This document shows, piece after piece, positions 1-7,356 of a stretch of 20,222 nt of DNA. Position 1 is the stretch's first letter, and each line of letters starts with the position of its first letter. The notes under the pieces are model-generated. The model made no database searches. It worked only from the letters and a program-made list of their open reading frames with translations, and had not been told where the DNA came from. The DNA lies in NCBI GenBank assembly GCA_964388495.1, contig CAYMAT010000022.1:1-20222 (forward strand), in the 5' to 3' direction. A program made the translations under genes and the position numbers. The stretch is from CAYMAT01 sp964388495 (GTDB lineage Bacteria > Patescibacteriota > Gracilibacteria > Peribacterales > Peribacteraceae).

Positions 1-2620
1 CTGCCTTGTGTTGCGTCAGCTGTGCTGTGAACAGGTCAATAGCAACACGATGGGCATAAGTGCGTTCGTTATCATCCACTACATCTCTGTATGCCTTTCT
101 ATTAAAGACACGTACCAGGAACTCTCTGGCAATTTTAGCATTCCCAAGTCTATTAAGGTCTTCCGGTCGCAAACTGCCCAATGCGCGGTCAGCCATAGCT
201 TCTGCCCTACGCAAAGATGCGAAGGTATCCTTGTGTCGTTGCAATTGTTTAACCAACGGCTCACCGTTTCCATCCACGTCCACACGACGACCCAGTCGTC
301 CCTGTATGAGCGCAATAACGGAATCGATTCCCCTGATTTCTTGGTTATTTCCGAATACATTCAGTTTTGCATTCAGCCACTGGCCCATTGCTGTCAAAAG
401 CTGTGCAGGATTCCGGGGCGTTCCGCCAGGACCCTCTATGGAGCTAAACAAGTCGGTGACCTCTGTGCCCGTGAGCGTTCCTGTGAATGTTGCTGCGCGA
501 AGGATGGTAAACCTTAGACGGTCTAAAATCTGTGCGCCTTCTGTCAGGGAAGGCTGTGTGCCCGGAGGCGGGGGTGCAATCAACATCGTTGCGCGTGCAA
601 TATATGTTTTTTTGTCTGCGTCGGTGATGTTCAGTACGCGGCGACCGTCTGCTTTCCAGAAATCCAGAAATTCTCCAAACTCATTCACCAGTCTCTGGCG
701 AGGCACATCAAGATTGCGGGATACAGTCTCACTTGAGAGAGAGTAAACGGCGCGTTCTTTTTGACGTGTATCGTTGGTGCCGGTTCCTGGGGGCGACAAA
801 AGCTGCGCCTCATCCGGCCTTTCCAGCGTGGCTTGCGTCATCAGCGCTCCCACCATGTCCGAGAAACTGTTTCCGGCGTGTTGATTGAGCACAATCTGCC
901 GTCCCTCGTCTGCAATTTCCATGTAGTACCCCAGTGCGGTGGTATCCGTGATGTTGGCGTACGAACGGGAAGTGCTGAACGGACGGCTTTCACCCGTGTT
1001 TGCGTCCGGCACGCGGTAGACGGTGATGGCGTTGCGGCGCGCCTTTTCCACATACTCGACTTTGTCACGGTTATTGGGATTGCGTCCGCCCATGCGGTAG
1101 AAGATATTCCCCACGGCCTGGGCGATCGCCTCCTTGTGCGGACCTTTGAAGATCTTGTCGACGGCTTCTTTTTTGAGGCCCATGTCCTTCCGCTGGTCCT
1201 CCAGCTTGGCGCGGAGCATGGTATCCGAAAGCTCATACCGCAACTGCCCTCCGGTGACGTTGATAGTGAGGGCGTTGCTGATATCGGACATCTTGAGTGT
1301 GGCCATGAGTGCCAATGAGTCCGCGATCTCCGCGCTGTGCATGAACGCGCGCTCGTTGGTGTAGCGGGCCATCATCTGGAGCATCTTGCGGTTCTTTTCC
1401 GGCACGTTGCCGCCAAGGTTTGTCTGGAGCGATTCCAGCCCCCGCGCCATAAGTCCCCGGCTGGGCGGAGTGCCCAGGACCAGATACTCAAACGCGGAAA
1501 GCCCGGCGACGCCCACAAGCGCCGTGCGCGCCGTAGATGCCACAAATCCCTCGCCCCTCAAAATCTTCCACCCGGCAAAAATGCCCAGGCCTATGGCCGT
1601 GTACTGCTGCCACGGCTCCAGTCTGTTGTAGACCTCCATGACGCGTTCCGGGATGCTGGCGGCGATTTTCTCCTTCAGCTCAGCCTGGCGCTTCTGCGGG
1701 ATCTGCAATGCCTCCAGCTTGGTCTTGTCCTCCCGTTCGCGGATGGGATCAAACTGACTCAAGATGTTCTGTACACGCACGGGATCCTCATGCTGCAGCC
1801 AGGCAAGGAAGCGGCGCGGGAAATCCACCGGCAGCTTTCCGCTGTTCTGCGTGCTGGTGATGAGCTTGAGCAGCTCCTCACGCGTGCGCATCTGCGCATT
1901 GGACGGGGGAGGCAAACCGGGACCGCGGAGGATCTTTATTGCACGAATATAGTCATCCAGCAAATGGCGGTTTTCAGGATCATTGAGCGGATAATGCGTG
2001 TTCAGCATTTGGCGCACAATGTCAGTATTCTGCGTATCCTCCGGCGTTGCGGGAGTGGCGGGTTGCAGGGCTTTGCTGCCCACAGCCGCACCCACCAGGG
2101 TGAGGATGCGCGGGATACGGGCGATCTCCGCAGCAGTCATTAGGTCGCCGGCGGGATTTGCCGCCGCAAAGTTCTCCAGGCTCGCCTCACGCAGCCCGCG
2201 GATGTTAAACACGGGTTCCGATGCCATGAACGCCGGCGGCGTGGAGGCGCGCACAAAGCGCAGGAATATCATCTGGCGCTCACGGACGGTCTTGGATTCC
2301 AGGAGTTCCTGCGGACCGTATGCGTCTCCCGTAAGGGGTCTCTGCGGTACCGTGGCGCCCAGAATATCCGTCCGCTGGAAGGCGGTAACCCACTGCTGGG
2401 GGTCATTGAGGCGGCGCTCCGTGCCGTTCTTGATACGCGCCTCGCGGTTACCGGGCAGCACCGTGTCGGCCATCCAGCTTGCGGCATTCTGTATGGTGTC
2501 CACAAACGCATCCGCTCCCTGCGGGGGACCCAACGGATTGGTTCCCAGCTCCAGGCTCATGCTGAGCAGGCGTGATTCCTGCGTGGTGTGCGTGCCGGTG
2601 CGGAAGTGTGTGAGGTGCAT
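1..2620 (-). CDS. Very large unrecognised protein, C-terminus beyond window
   Basis: The minus frame is open without a stop from an upstream TGA at 2636-2638 to the left edge, giving at least 873 residues from the ATG at 2620. No family is recognised. The protein is mixed alpha-type, rich in Arg, Ala, Leu and Asn. Mildly hydrophobic stretches lie at about residues 169-181, 338-353 and 366-383; the last two could be a short membrane hairpin. A Pro run sits near 683-687 and an NxxDxxxxDDNERTYAHR-like helix near 840-860. There is no cleavable signal peptide. The start lies 28 bp after the stop of the His-rich gene and has no Shine-Dalgarno, so cotranscription is likely. An alternative in-frame ATG at 2560 begins MSLELG. 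Codon choice matches the other genes. The six competing ORFs on the plus strand are shadows. The function is unknown; reality of the gene is well supported by length, its partner is inferred from spacing only. Confidence 0.85.
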   Translation of the reverse strand, partial: MHLTHFRTGTHTTQESRLLSMSLELGTNPLGPPQGADAFVDTIQNAASWMADTVLPGNREARIKNGTERRLNDPQQWVTAFQRTDILGATVPQRPLTGDAYGPQELLESKTVRERQMIFLRFVRASTPPAFMASEPVFNIRGLREASLENFAAANPAGDLMTAAEIARIPRILTLVGAAVGSKALQPATPATPEDTQNTDIVRQMLNTHYPLNDPENRHLLDDYIRAIKILRGPGLPPPSNAQMRTREELLKLITSTQNSGKLPVDFPRRFLAWLQHEDPVRVQNILSQFDPIREREDKTKLEALQIPQKRQAELKEKIAASIPERVMEVYNRLEPWQQYTAIGLGIFAGWKILRGEGFVASTARTALVGVAGLSAFEYLVLGTPPSRGLMARGLESLQTNLGGNVPEKNRKMLQMMARYTNERAFMHSAEIADSLALMATLKMSDISNALTINVTGGQLRYELSDTMLRAKLEDQRKDMGLKKEAVDKIFKGPHKEAIAQAVGNIFYRMGGRNPNNRDKVEYVEKARRNAITVYRVPDANTGESRPFSTSRSYANITDTTALGYYMEIADEGRQIVLNQHAGNSFSDMVGALMTQATLERPDEAQLLSPPGTGTNDTRQKERAVYSLSSETVSRNLDVPRQRLVNEFGEFLDFWKADGRRVLNITDADKKTYIARATMLIAPPPPGTQPSLTEGAQILDRLRFTILRAATFTGTLTGTEVTDLFSSIEGPGGTPRNPAQLLTAMGQWLNAKLNVFGNNQEIRGIDSVIALIQGRLGRRVDVDGNGEPLVKQLQRHKDTFASLRRAEAMADRALGSLRPEDLNRLGNAKIAREFLVRVFNRKAYRDVVDDNERTYAHRVAIDLFTAQLTQHKA

Positions 2621-2648
2621 GTGCGAGAGAAGTGTTCAGGGGGTGGTA

Positions 2649-3656
2649 TTAATGGTGGCCGCCGCCGTGGCCATGTCCGCCTCCTCCGCCCCCTCCGCCA
2701 AAGAAGGATCCCAGCCATCCCATGGCCTTGCGCGTGAGGGCGAATCCGCCCAGGCCCCCGGCAATGCCGGCGCCAATGACGAGCGGTGTTCCGTAAGCGG
2801 GGATGGTGGCGGCCAGTCCTCCTACCCAGAGGCCGGTCGCAATGCCGCCGGCCACGGGTGCGGCTTTCTTGGCCAGTGTTTTTGCTGCCTCCCAACCCTT
2901 GCTCCAGTTTTTGCCGTTGAAAATTCCCTTCAGTCCCCAGCCAATTGCGCGGAAGGGGTCACCGAAGAGGCGTACACCTTCTACGATATTGCTGCGTGCG
3001 CCCCAGCCCGTATTTTCCGTTTCCCAACCTAGGCCCTGTCTGATGGAGTTACGCAACTTCCCCAATGCATATAAACCGCCAAGTGTGGTGATGGCGGGAG
3101 CGATGGCCCCTGTCACGGCGGAAATAGCAGGAATACTATTGATGCTGGATAAAGCGGGTCCTACCAGCGGAATACTGCCAATTGCCGAACCCACGCCATT
3201 CACTGCGGATGTTACACCCAGAGCGTTGGATACGATATTGATGCTTTCACCCGCAGTGTAGAGGTTTTCCGCCTGCAGCAGGGGTGCAGCAGCATAACTA
3301 GCACCTACGAGAGCTGCTCCCGCTATGACCTTATTCTTGTTCTCCATGTAGAGCGGATACGGTTCGTCGTACGTAGCGACCGCCCCTTTGGTTTCATGTC
3401 CATGGTCACCGTCATGCGCATGATCTTTGTGTCCATGATCGTCCTTGTGCCCATCGTGCTTCGGGGCCTCTTTGGGTTCCTCCTTAGGCTTCTCCGGAGG
3501 CTTGGGTGCTACCAAGGTAATTCCCGCGGCTTTTAAAAGCGCTTCGTGCTTATCCTTGCTGATGCCTTTAAGAGCATCAGCAACCTTCTGCTCTTCGGGT
3601 GAGAGCTTGCCAGCGCCAGCCTCGGCTGCTTCTTTTGTGTCTTTTTTTTCTGCCAT
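2649..3656 (-). CDS. His-rich, Gly/Ala-rich putative membrane-inserting protein
   Basis: A 335-aa protein with no recognised family. Residues 1-50 are charged and helical. Residues 51-66 are Pro/Lys/Glu rich. Residues 67-87 hold eight histidines alternating with Asp, Gly and Lys, a plausible divalent-metal binding linker. Hydrophobic small-residue segments follow at about 109-127, 140-200 and 268-307 with many G/A-xxx-G/A spacings, which are typical of helices that pack in or insert into membranes. The C-terminus (320-335) is a poly-Gly stretch ending in four His. There is no N-terminal signal peptide, so the topology is uncertain. It is the first gene of a leftward pair with the large gene ending at the left edge. 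An AAAGGA sits 4 bases before the ATG, but an extended -10 (TGCTACAAT) ends only 11 bases before it, so the transcript may start inside that motif. Colicin- or holin-like behaviour is possible but unproven. Confidence 0.85.
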   Translation of the reverse strand: MAEKKDTKEAAEAGAGKLSPEEQKVADALKGISKDKHEALLKAAGITLVAPKPPEKPKEEPKEAPKHDGHKDDHGHKDHAHDGDHGHETKGAVATYDEPYPLYMENKNKVIAGAALVGASYAAAPLLQAENLYTAGESINIVSNALGVTSAVNGVGSAIGSIPLVGPALSSINSIPAISAVTGAIAPAITTLGGLYALGKLRNSIRQGLGWETENTGWGARSNIVEGVRLFGDPFRAIGWGLKGIFNGKNWSKGWEAAKTLAKKAAPVAGGIATGLWVGGLAATIPAYGTPLVIGAGIAGGLGGFALTRKAMGWLGSFFGGGGGGGGHGHGGGHH

Positions 3657-3667
3657 GAAATCCTTTC

Positions 3668-3676
3668 ATTGTAGCA
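3668..3676 (-). promoter_or_regulatory. Extended -10 promoter element for the 335-aa gene
   Basis: On the minus strand TGC-TACAAT matches the extended -10 consensus (TGnTAtaaT). Its end lies 11 bases before the ATG at 3656, placing the expected transcription start about 5 bases before the codon. No good -35 is present. Five first-in-unit genes in this window share such an arrangement. Confidence 0.55.
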
Positions 3677-3789
3677 TAAATACACATTTTGCAGAAGGGT
3701 ACCGGGGAAACATTTATCTATTAAGGTCAAGTGCCGTTCACCCCATAAGAAGCGCGGGGAAGGGGATAGGCAATACCTCAAAATTCCGG

Positions 3790-3795
3790 TATACT
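3790..3795 (+). promoter_or_regulatory. -10 element (TATACT) for a near-leaderless transcript
   Basis: TATACT ends 8 bases before the ATG at 3804, so transcription would begin 0-3 bases before the start codon. There is no Shine-Dalgarno between the two and no convincing -35. The 147-bp divergent spacer (3657-3803) therefore carries one -10 for each direction. Confidence 0.5.
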
Positions 3796-3803
3796 GTTTT
3801 GAT

Positions 3804-4169
3804 ATGTCTACGGGCCAAACACCCACACCGCCGCAGGACGATTACGTGGCCCCGGAGAACCAGAGCAAGCCGGAGACGCCCGAATGGCACTACGATGAGG
3901 TGATGCGCTGGATAGAGCCGGATCTGATGAGCCACATGCTCAAGACCCACGCGGAGCGCTACAAGAACGAGACGCGTGAACAGACCATCGCGCGCATGGA
4001 GCAGTATGACAAGGCCTTCGCCATTTTTGACAAAGTGGTGGAAGAGCTGACGGCGGAGGACCGTGAATTTGCCCGTAAAATGGCGCATATCGCGCAAAAA
4101 CAGGCACACACGGCCGAGGAAAAAGAGCGTGCCGAAGACGTGAAAAAGGCTGAAGACCAGATGAAGTAA
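3804..4169 (+). CDS. Small charged helical protein, unknown function
   Basis: A 121-aa soluble protein without signal peptide or membrane segment. Residues 1-27 are a Pro/Gln/Asp-rich, probably disordered tail. From about residue 28 to the end it is predominantly helical with a high density of Glu, Lys, Arg and Ala, including a run of Met residues (M34, M42, M45, M65) and a Lys/Glu-rich C-terminal helix ending in KKAEDQMK. No family is recognised. It lies 31 bp before the coiled-coil gene in the same direction and is divergent from the His-rich gene, so the four genes probably form one functional neighbourhood. The start is chosen because the -10-like TATACT is immediately upstream. A cytosolic adaptor or chaperone-like role is only a guess. 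Confidence 0.75.
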   Translation: MSTGQTPTPPQDDYVAPENQSKPETPEWHYDEVMRWIEPDLMSHMLKTHAERYKNETREQTIARMEQYDKAFAIFDKVVEELTAEDREFARKMAHIAQKQAHTAEEKERAEDVKKAEDQMK

Positions 4170-4200
4170 CTTCTGTTGTCGTCACAAAAAATCCACACAC

Positions 4201-5739
4201 ATGTTCCCCTCGCACCACTACCGGCACAATCACCTCCCGCACGAGCGGAGGATCACGCGTTTCCGCAGTCCGGACGCGATGAACCAGTACATGTACGCGC
4301 GCGCCATCAACAGCCAGCAGATGTGGCAGTTGCGCAATGCCGCGCTCTACATGCCCCAGCAGCAGTTGGCGCCGGGCGTGCATCCCATGGATCCCTACGT
4401 CTACTCCGCCGCGCAGACCCGTTGGCAGCGCATGGCAGGATCCTTCCCCTCCCGCATCAGCAGCTTTGGGCCCATTATGGCCTATCCCCAGAATCCGCTG
4501 GCGTATGCGGGAATCTCGCAGCCTATGCCTTTTGGGACACGGGCGCGTCTGGCTGCGCGTCGCGAGGCGTGGCAGCAGCATTACGCAAGCCGTATGACCC
4601 TGGCGGATTTCACGCCCGGTGCCTATGCCGGCGGATACCCGCGTACGGGTCCGGCCGGCGCGCAGTTTGCGATGGCGGATTTTGTCCCGGGCATGCAGCG
4701 GCAGAGCGGGGGAGGGGGGACGCGCTACATGGCCGTTTCCACGGGTCCGGAGGGATTCACGCAGTCGGTGGATTACCGTTACGACGGTTCCGCGCGCCGT
4801 GAGATCAACATGACGCCGGGCAACCGCCAGAGACTGGAACAGATCCTCCGGACATACGGGCGCCTGGACAGCTTGCTCAATACCGTCCGCGAAGGCGGGC
4901 CCGGTGCGGAGACCGCAGTGGATGAGATCTCCGGATTTTTCCGTGCTGCGCTAGGTTCCGCGGATGCCCGCACCGTTGGCACTCTCCGGAGCATTCTGCC
5001 GGATGTTTTCCTCCGGGGCCCCGGCCGTACCATCTATGGATGGAGCGAGGCGCGCCAGCAGTTTGAACCCGTGGATATGGACGAAGCCACGGCCCTGGCC
5101 CGCACGCGTTCCGCTACGGATCGTTTGCGGAAGCTGGAGGGGGGCAGGGCGCAGAATGCCACGGAGGAGATTGCCAAGCTGGAAAAGGAGATAGGGGATC
5201 TGGAGGCACGCCAGGGGTCGCTGGAAAATTCCGTGAGTGAAGCGGAAGCGAATGTCAAAAAACTGCAGGCAGATCTGGATGCAGAGACGAAGGCGAGTGA
5301 TCCTGCAGTCAAAAAGGCACAGGAAGTTTTGAGAGAAGCGGGAGAGGCAGTGGCAAAAGCACAGCAGGCGGAGAAGATGGCGCTAGAGAGCTATCAGAAG
5401 CAGGTGAAGGGGCTGCGAAATGCTTTGAATGCTTTAGGCGTTCCTACTAAAGAGCAGGTGGAGAAGGTGGAAAAAGTCATTAAAGCTCTCGATGATCTCT
5501 ATAGGGCCCAGCAAGAGACGAACAAAAAGAATATGGCTTTTTCCCTCAGGCAACAGGAGGAGGCATTCGCAAACCTGCAGGCAGTCCAGAAAGGACAGAA
5601 GTCCCGCACGGCTTCCCTCACCAAGGCAATGGAGGACGTGAAGCGCAAGCGCGGCGAGATCGCGTCCGTCGCCGCACGCATTAAGTCTTTGCGTTCGCGC
5701 GTCGCGCAGTTGCAGACCAAAATCGCCGCATCGGAATAA
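4201..5739 (+). CDS. Long coiled-coil protein, unknown function
   Basis: A 512-aa protein in two halves. Residues 1 to about 190 are low-complexity and rich in Met, Gln, Tyr, Pro and Gly, with two similar short motifs, TLADFTPG and AMADFVPG. Residues about 200-300 form a more globular section. From about 300 to 512 the sequence is a long, strongly heptad-patterned Glu/Lys/Ala/Gln coiled coil, broken near LNALGVPTKEQ. There is no signal peptide or clear transmembrane segment. The coiled-coil part is locally more A-rich than the first half. The first ATG at 4201 is used, but no Shine-Dalgarno is visible; ATG at 4279 (MNQYMY) is a possible alternative. It is probably cotranscribed with the 121-aa gene and ends just before a convergent hairpin terminator. 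A structural or scaffolding role is inferred from composition only. Confidence 0.85.
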   Translation: MFPSHHYRHNHLPHERRITRFRSPDAMNQYMYARAINSQQMWQLRNAALYMPQQQLAPGVHPMDPYVYSAAQTRWQRMAGSFPSRISSFGPIMAYPQNPLAYAGISQPMPFGTRARLAARREAWQQHYASRMTLADFTPGAYAGGYPRTGPAGAQFAMADFVPGMQRQSGGGGTRYMAVSTGPEGFTQSVDYRYDGSARREINMTPGNRQRLEQILRTYGRLDSLLNTVREGGPGAETAVDEISGFFRAALGSADARTVGTLRSILPDVFLRGPGRTIYGWSEARQQFEPVDMDEATALARTRSATDRLRKLEGGRAQNATEEIAKLEKEIGDLEARQGSLENSVSEAEANVKKLQADLDAETKASDPAVKKAQEVLREAGEAVAKAQQAEKMALESYQKQVKGLRNALNALGVPTKEQVEKVEKVIKALDDLYRAQQETNKKNMAFSLRQQEEAFANLQAVQKGQKSRTASLTKAMEDVKRKRGEIASVAARIKSLRSRVAQLQTKIAASE

Positions 5740-5744
5740 GGCAA

Positions 5745-5777
5745 AACCCCCTCACATTCTTTCGAATGCAGGGGGTT
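5745..5777. terminator. Convergent (bidirectional) hairpin terminator
   Basis: Arms AACCCCCT (5745-5752) and AGGGGGTT (5770-5777) pair perfectly, and an inner CATTC/GAATG stem closes on a TTTC loop. It sits between the stops of the rightward coiled-coil gene (5739) and the leftward secreted-protein gene (5800). The T-rich tail is better on the minus strand (TTTT after the stem). Confidence 0.8.
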
Positions 5778-5799
5778 GATTGCTGTGGGAGACGATTTT

Positions 5800-6585
5800 T
5801 TACCAGTACCTACCGTTGTAGCGGTAGAGACGGTACGCGTTGTTACATCGATCGACTCGGGCTTCATAGACGTACCCGTGTACGACTTGAAACCCCGGCC
5901 TGTAACATCCGCAGTTGTTGATGGGTACTTCCATATAGTCGGTGCTGCAGCATCCATTACAGCAGCTTGGCATCGTGGGCCCGATGTACTGATAGTGCGG
6001 CGGGTAGTTATTCACGATCGTTGGTGATGCTTGCGGTTGCGGCCGCATCGCCAATTCCCAGAGTTTTCGAGATTGCTCCTTCAACTCTGCGTTCAGATTG
6101 GCCACTTCCGATCGCACGGCGGTAATGTCGCCCCTGATTCCGACGATGTCGCTTTTGATGACGACAATGTCAGATTGGATGGAGGCGATCATTTGTCCGT
6201 GGAGGACCTGGGTTTTCTGAACGTCGGCGAGGCCCGCGGCTAACTGGGCCTGCCCCGCGTGGAGTTTTTGGAACTCCGCGCGGTTTTCCTTTTGGTACTG
6301 CTCCACTTTATTGCCGAGCACGTCCAGTTTGCCGAGTACTCGGGCAATATCCTCCTTGGTGGCCATGTCGTCCCGGGCCGGTGTCACGACCAGAGGTGGC
6401 GGGACAACGACCTGTGGAAGCGGGACTACCACCACGGGGGGTGGGGGCGGGAAGTAAACTGCCGGCGGTGCTTTGGGTGGACAATACACCGGCGGCGGCT
6501 TGTCCGGTGTCCATTGCCATTGCCCTTGGGCCGTTGCCGAAATCGTGACGATAAGGCTCGTCATCAGCCCCATGATATTTTTCAT
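5800..6585 (-). CDS. Secreted Pro-rich, heptad coiled-coil, Cys-rich protein
   Basis: A 261-aa protein, family not recognised. Residues 1-20 form a signal peptide ending in an AxA-like site (SATAQ). Residues 28-69 are a proline-rich extended region with Pro-Pro-Val and Pro-Val repeats. Residues 74-178 form a coiled coil; 138-171 is an almost exact seven-residue repeat (SDIVVIK, SDIVGIR, GDITAVR, SEVANLN), ideal for an oligomeric rod. The C-terminal domain (185-261) is Tyr/Asn rich and carries cysteines at 208, 209, 212, 213, 225, 227 and 247, including CCNGCC. This suggests an exported, disulfide- or metal-stabilised head on a rod. A strong Shine-Dalgarno fixes the start. Upstream lies a long structured leader that may control expression. 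It could be a surface appendage or cell-envelope spacer; this is inference. Confidence 0.88.
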   Translation of the reverse strand: MKNIMGLMTSLIVTISATAQGQWQWTPDKPPPVYCPPKAPPAVYFPPPPPVVVVPLPQVVVPPPLVVTPARDDMATKEDIARVLGKLDVLGNKVEQYQKENRAEFQKLHAGQAQLAAGLADVQKTQVLHGQMIASIQSDIVVIKSDIVGIRGDITAVRSEVANLNAELKEQSRKLWELAMRPQPQASPTIVNNYPPHYQYIGPTMPSCCNGCCSTDYMEVPINNCGCYRPGFQVVHGYVYEARVDRCNNAYRLYRYNGRYW

Positions 6586-6591
6586 GGAAAA

Positions 6592-6598
6592 TCTCCTT
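6592..6598 (-). promoter_or_regulatory. Strong Shine-Dalgarno AAGGAGA
   Basis: AAGGAGA lies on the minus strand with 6 bases to the ATG at 6585. It is the best ribosome binding site in the window and contrasts with the apparently leaderless genes elsewhere. It starts 14 bases downstream of the T7 tract of the leader terminator, with a CTATGagtCATAG inverted repeat between. Confidence 0.8.
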
Positions 6599-6612
6599 AC
6601 TATGACTCATAG

Positions 6613-6650
6613 AAAAAAATGCGATGGGCCGTGAGTCAGCGGTCCATCAC
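6613..6650 (-). terminator. Intrinsic terminator or attenuator upstream of the secreted-protein gene
   Basis: Minus-strand stem GTGATGG-A-CC with GG-C-CCATCGC (one A/C mismatch and one U-G pair), a 10-nt loop, then ATTTTTTT. It sits between the structured region and the Shine-Dalgarno, so expression of the downstream gene from the upstream promoter would require readthrough. Confidence 0.6.
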
Positions 6651-6709
6651 GTTGCGCATGCAACGTTCAAGACAAGCCCACGCGGGCTCGTCAGGTTTGT
6701 GTAGGGAAT

Positions 6710-6783
6710 CCCCCACAGCACAGTAGATAGTGAAAAGGGGAAAAATAATTATTCTCTTTTCTCTAACCACTGTCTTGTGGGGG
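6710..6783. other. Long imperfect hairpin (74 nt)
   Basis: CCCCCACA (6710-6717) pairs with TGTGGGGG (6776-6783). After a 2x2 internal loop, ACAGT (6720-6724) pairs with ACTGT (6769-6773). Further in, TAG/CTA and GAAAAG (6732-6737)/CTTTTC (6756-6761) close on an A/T-rich loop. No T-tract follows on either side, so it is not a simple terminator. Confidence 0.75.
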
Positions 6784-6812
6784 CTCGGTGAAGCCAAAGA
6801 ACGGGGTTTGAC

Positions 6813-6840
6813 ATAATATATTAAAGTTATATTAAATCAA
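6813..6840 (-). promoter_or_regulatory. Candidate sigma70-type promoter, leftward
   Basis: Minus-strand TTGATT (6840-6835), 16-bp spacer, TATTAT (6818-6813). Predicted start near 6806 feeds the structured region and then the secreted-protein gene. The same AT-rich segment also reads on the plus strand as TTGACA (6808-6813), 16 bp, TATTAA (6830-6835), so direction is uncertain and it could be bidirectional. Confidence 0.5.
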
Positions 6841-6869
6841 AACCTCTTTGAAGCGGCTGCAGTATGTTT

Positions 6870-7169
6870 TTAGGCGCTTCTGATGATTCCCGTGTGCAGT
6901 TCCAGTCTTGTCAGCCGGGCATCATGTTCCTGGATTTTCTCAATATTGATAGTCCGCAGATCAGCGCGGAAGTGATCGAGTGCAGTATCAAAATGAAGGA
7001 GAATTCTCGTTTCCATGGCTGTCATGTGGTGCTTCATCTCCGTTCGCAGTTTGGCTTCAAGATTTTGCGCGTCGTTCTTTGTGGCAAGATCTTTCAAATC
7101 CCGCTTTGTGGCCGGCTTGTCGGACGAAGATCTGTGACCGGAGGCCGATGCGGTTTTCTTTTTGGACAT
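6870..7169 (-). CDS. Small helical protein, unknown function
   Basis: A 99-aa protein beginning MSKKKTASASG. Residues 1-22 are a basic, Ser-rich tail. The rest is a charged amphipathic helix with an ATK-x-DL motif repeated (ATKRDLKDL, ATKNDAQNL) and a likely coiled coil to the end. It resembles the common small bacterial 'TKxDL...LxxxLRxEMxxxEtR' coiled-coil proteins, and the ATKEDIARVL segment of the neighbouring secreted protein is similar. No Shine-Dalgarno is visible. The frame is open further upstream (ATG at 7268 and earlier), but the Lys-rich start at 7169 is more natural and avoids overlap with the carA promoter region. It lies upstream of, and is oriented like, the secreted-protein gene. 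Moderate confidence that it is expressed. Confidence 0.6.
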   Translation of the reverse strand: MSKKKTASASGHRSSSDKPATKRDLKDLATKNDAQNLEAKLRTEMKHHMTAMETRILLHFDTALDHFRADLRTINIEKIQEHDARLTRLELHTGIIRSA

Positions 7170-7321
7170 GGATGAGGGTGGAGTATGTACCTGGCACTCT
7201 AGGTCAGTCGAGTTTTTGGGGAAGTTTCTCTTGAGCGTCTTCAGTTCTTGTGCCTTTGATTTGCTCATCAAGAAAGGGAAAACTCCGTTCCGTGGCACCA
7301 GGGAACACTCCGGGAGTTCTG

Positions 7322-7349
7322 TTGCCAAACGTGCATTTTTCTGTACTCT
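7322..7349 (+). promoter_or_regulatory. Promoter for carA (near-leaderless)
   Basis: TTGCCA (7322-7327, five of six to consensus), 16-bp spacer, TACTCT (7344-7349). The -10 ends 7 bases before the ATG at 7357, so transcription would start at or next to the start codon. No Shine-Dalgarno is present. Confidence 0.5.
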
Positions 7350-7356
7350 GCCTCCA

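Larger units (their letters stand above)
6613..6806 (-). ncRNA. Candidate structured leader or small RNA
   Basis: The minus strand between a promoter-like element (6813-6840) and a hairpin plus T7 tract (6613-6650) is about 195 nt and packed with inverted repeats: a 74-nt imperfect hairpin (6710-6783), AGCCC/GGGCT with a 4-nt loop (6675-6688), ACGTTGC/GCAACGT with a 4-nt loop (6649-6666), and the terminator stem. No ORF is convincing here. It could be an independent small RNA or an attenuator leader for the secreted-protein gene, whose ATG lies 28 bases after the T-tract. Strand is not fully settled, because some wobble pairs fit the plus strand better. No known RNA family is recognised. Confidence 0.5.

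Noticed and set aside
8..3032. Several long plus-strand frames (60-746, 761-1318, 1337-2143, 1998-3032)
   Set aside because: They lie opposite the continuous minus frame of at least 873 codons and the His-rich gene; their products are Arg/Ser/Cys-rich and have no signals, as expected of antisense shadows in GC-rich DNA.
6613..6806. tRNA, tmRNA, 6S or RNase P RNA
   Set aside because: No cloverleaf, no CCA end, no tag ORF and no conserved RNase P core motifs could be found; only generic hairpins.
6864..7175. Plus-strand 103-aa frame downstream of a TTGACA/TATTAA pair
   Set aside because: Product has no recognisable features and is antisense to the more plausible 99-aa helical protein; the promoter-like match may simply reflect the AT-rich palindrome-like segment.
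7281..7318. Hairpin (AACTCC/GGAGTT with inner TTCC/GGAA) as a carA attenuator
   Set aside because: It lies upstream of the best carA promoter, so it would not be in the transcript; no T-tract follows on the plus strand.
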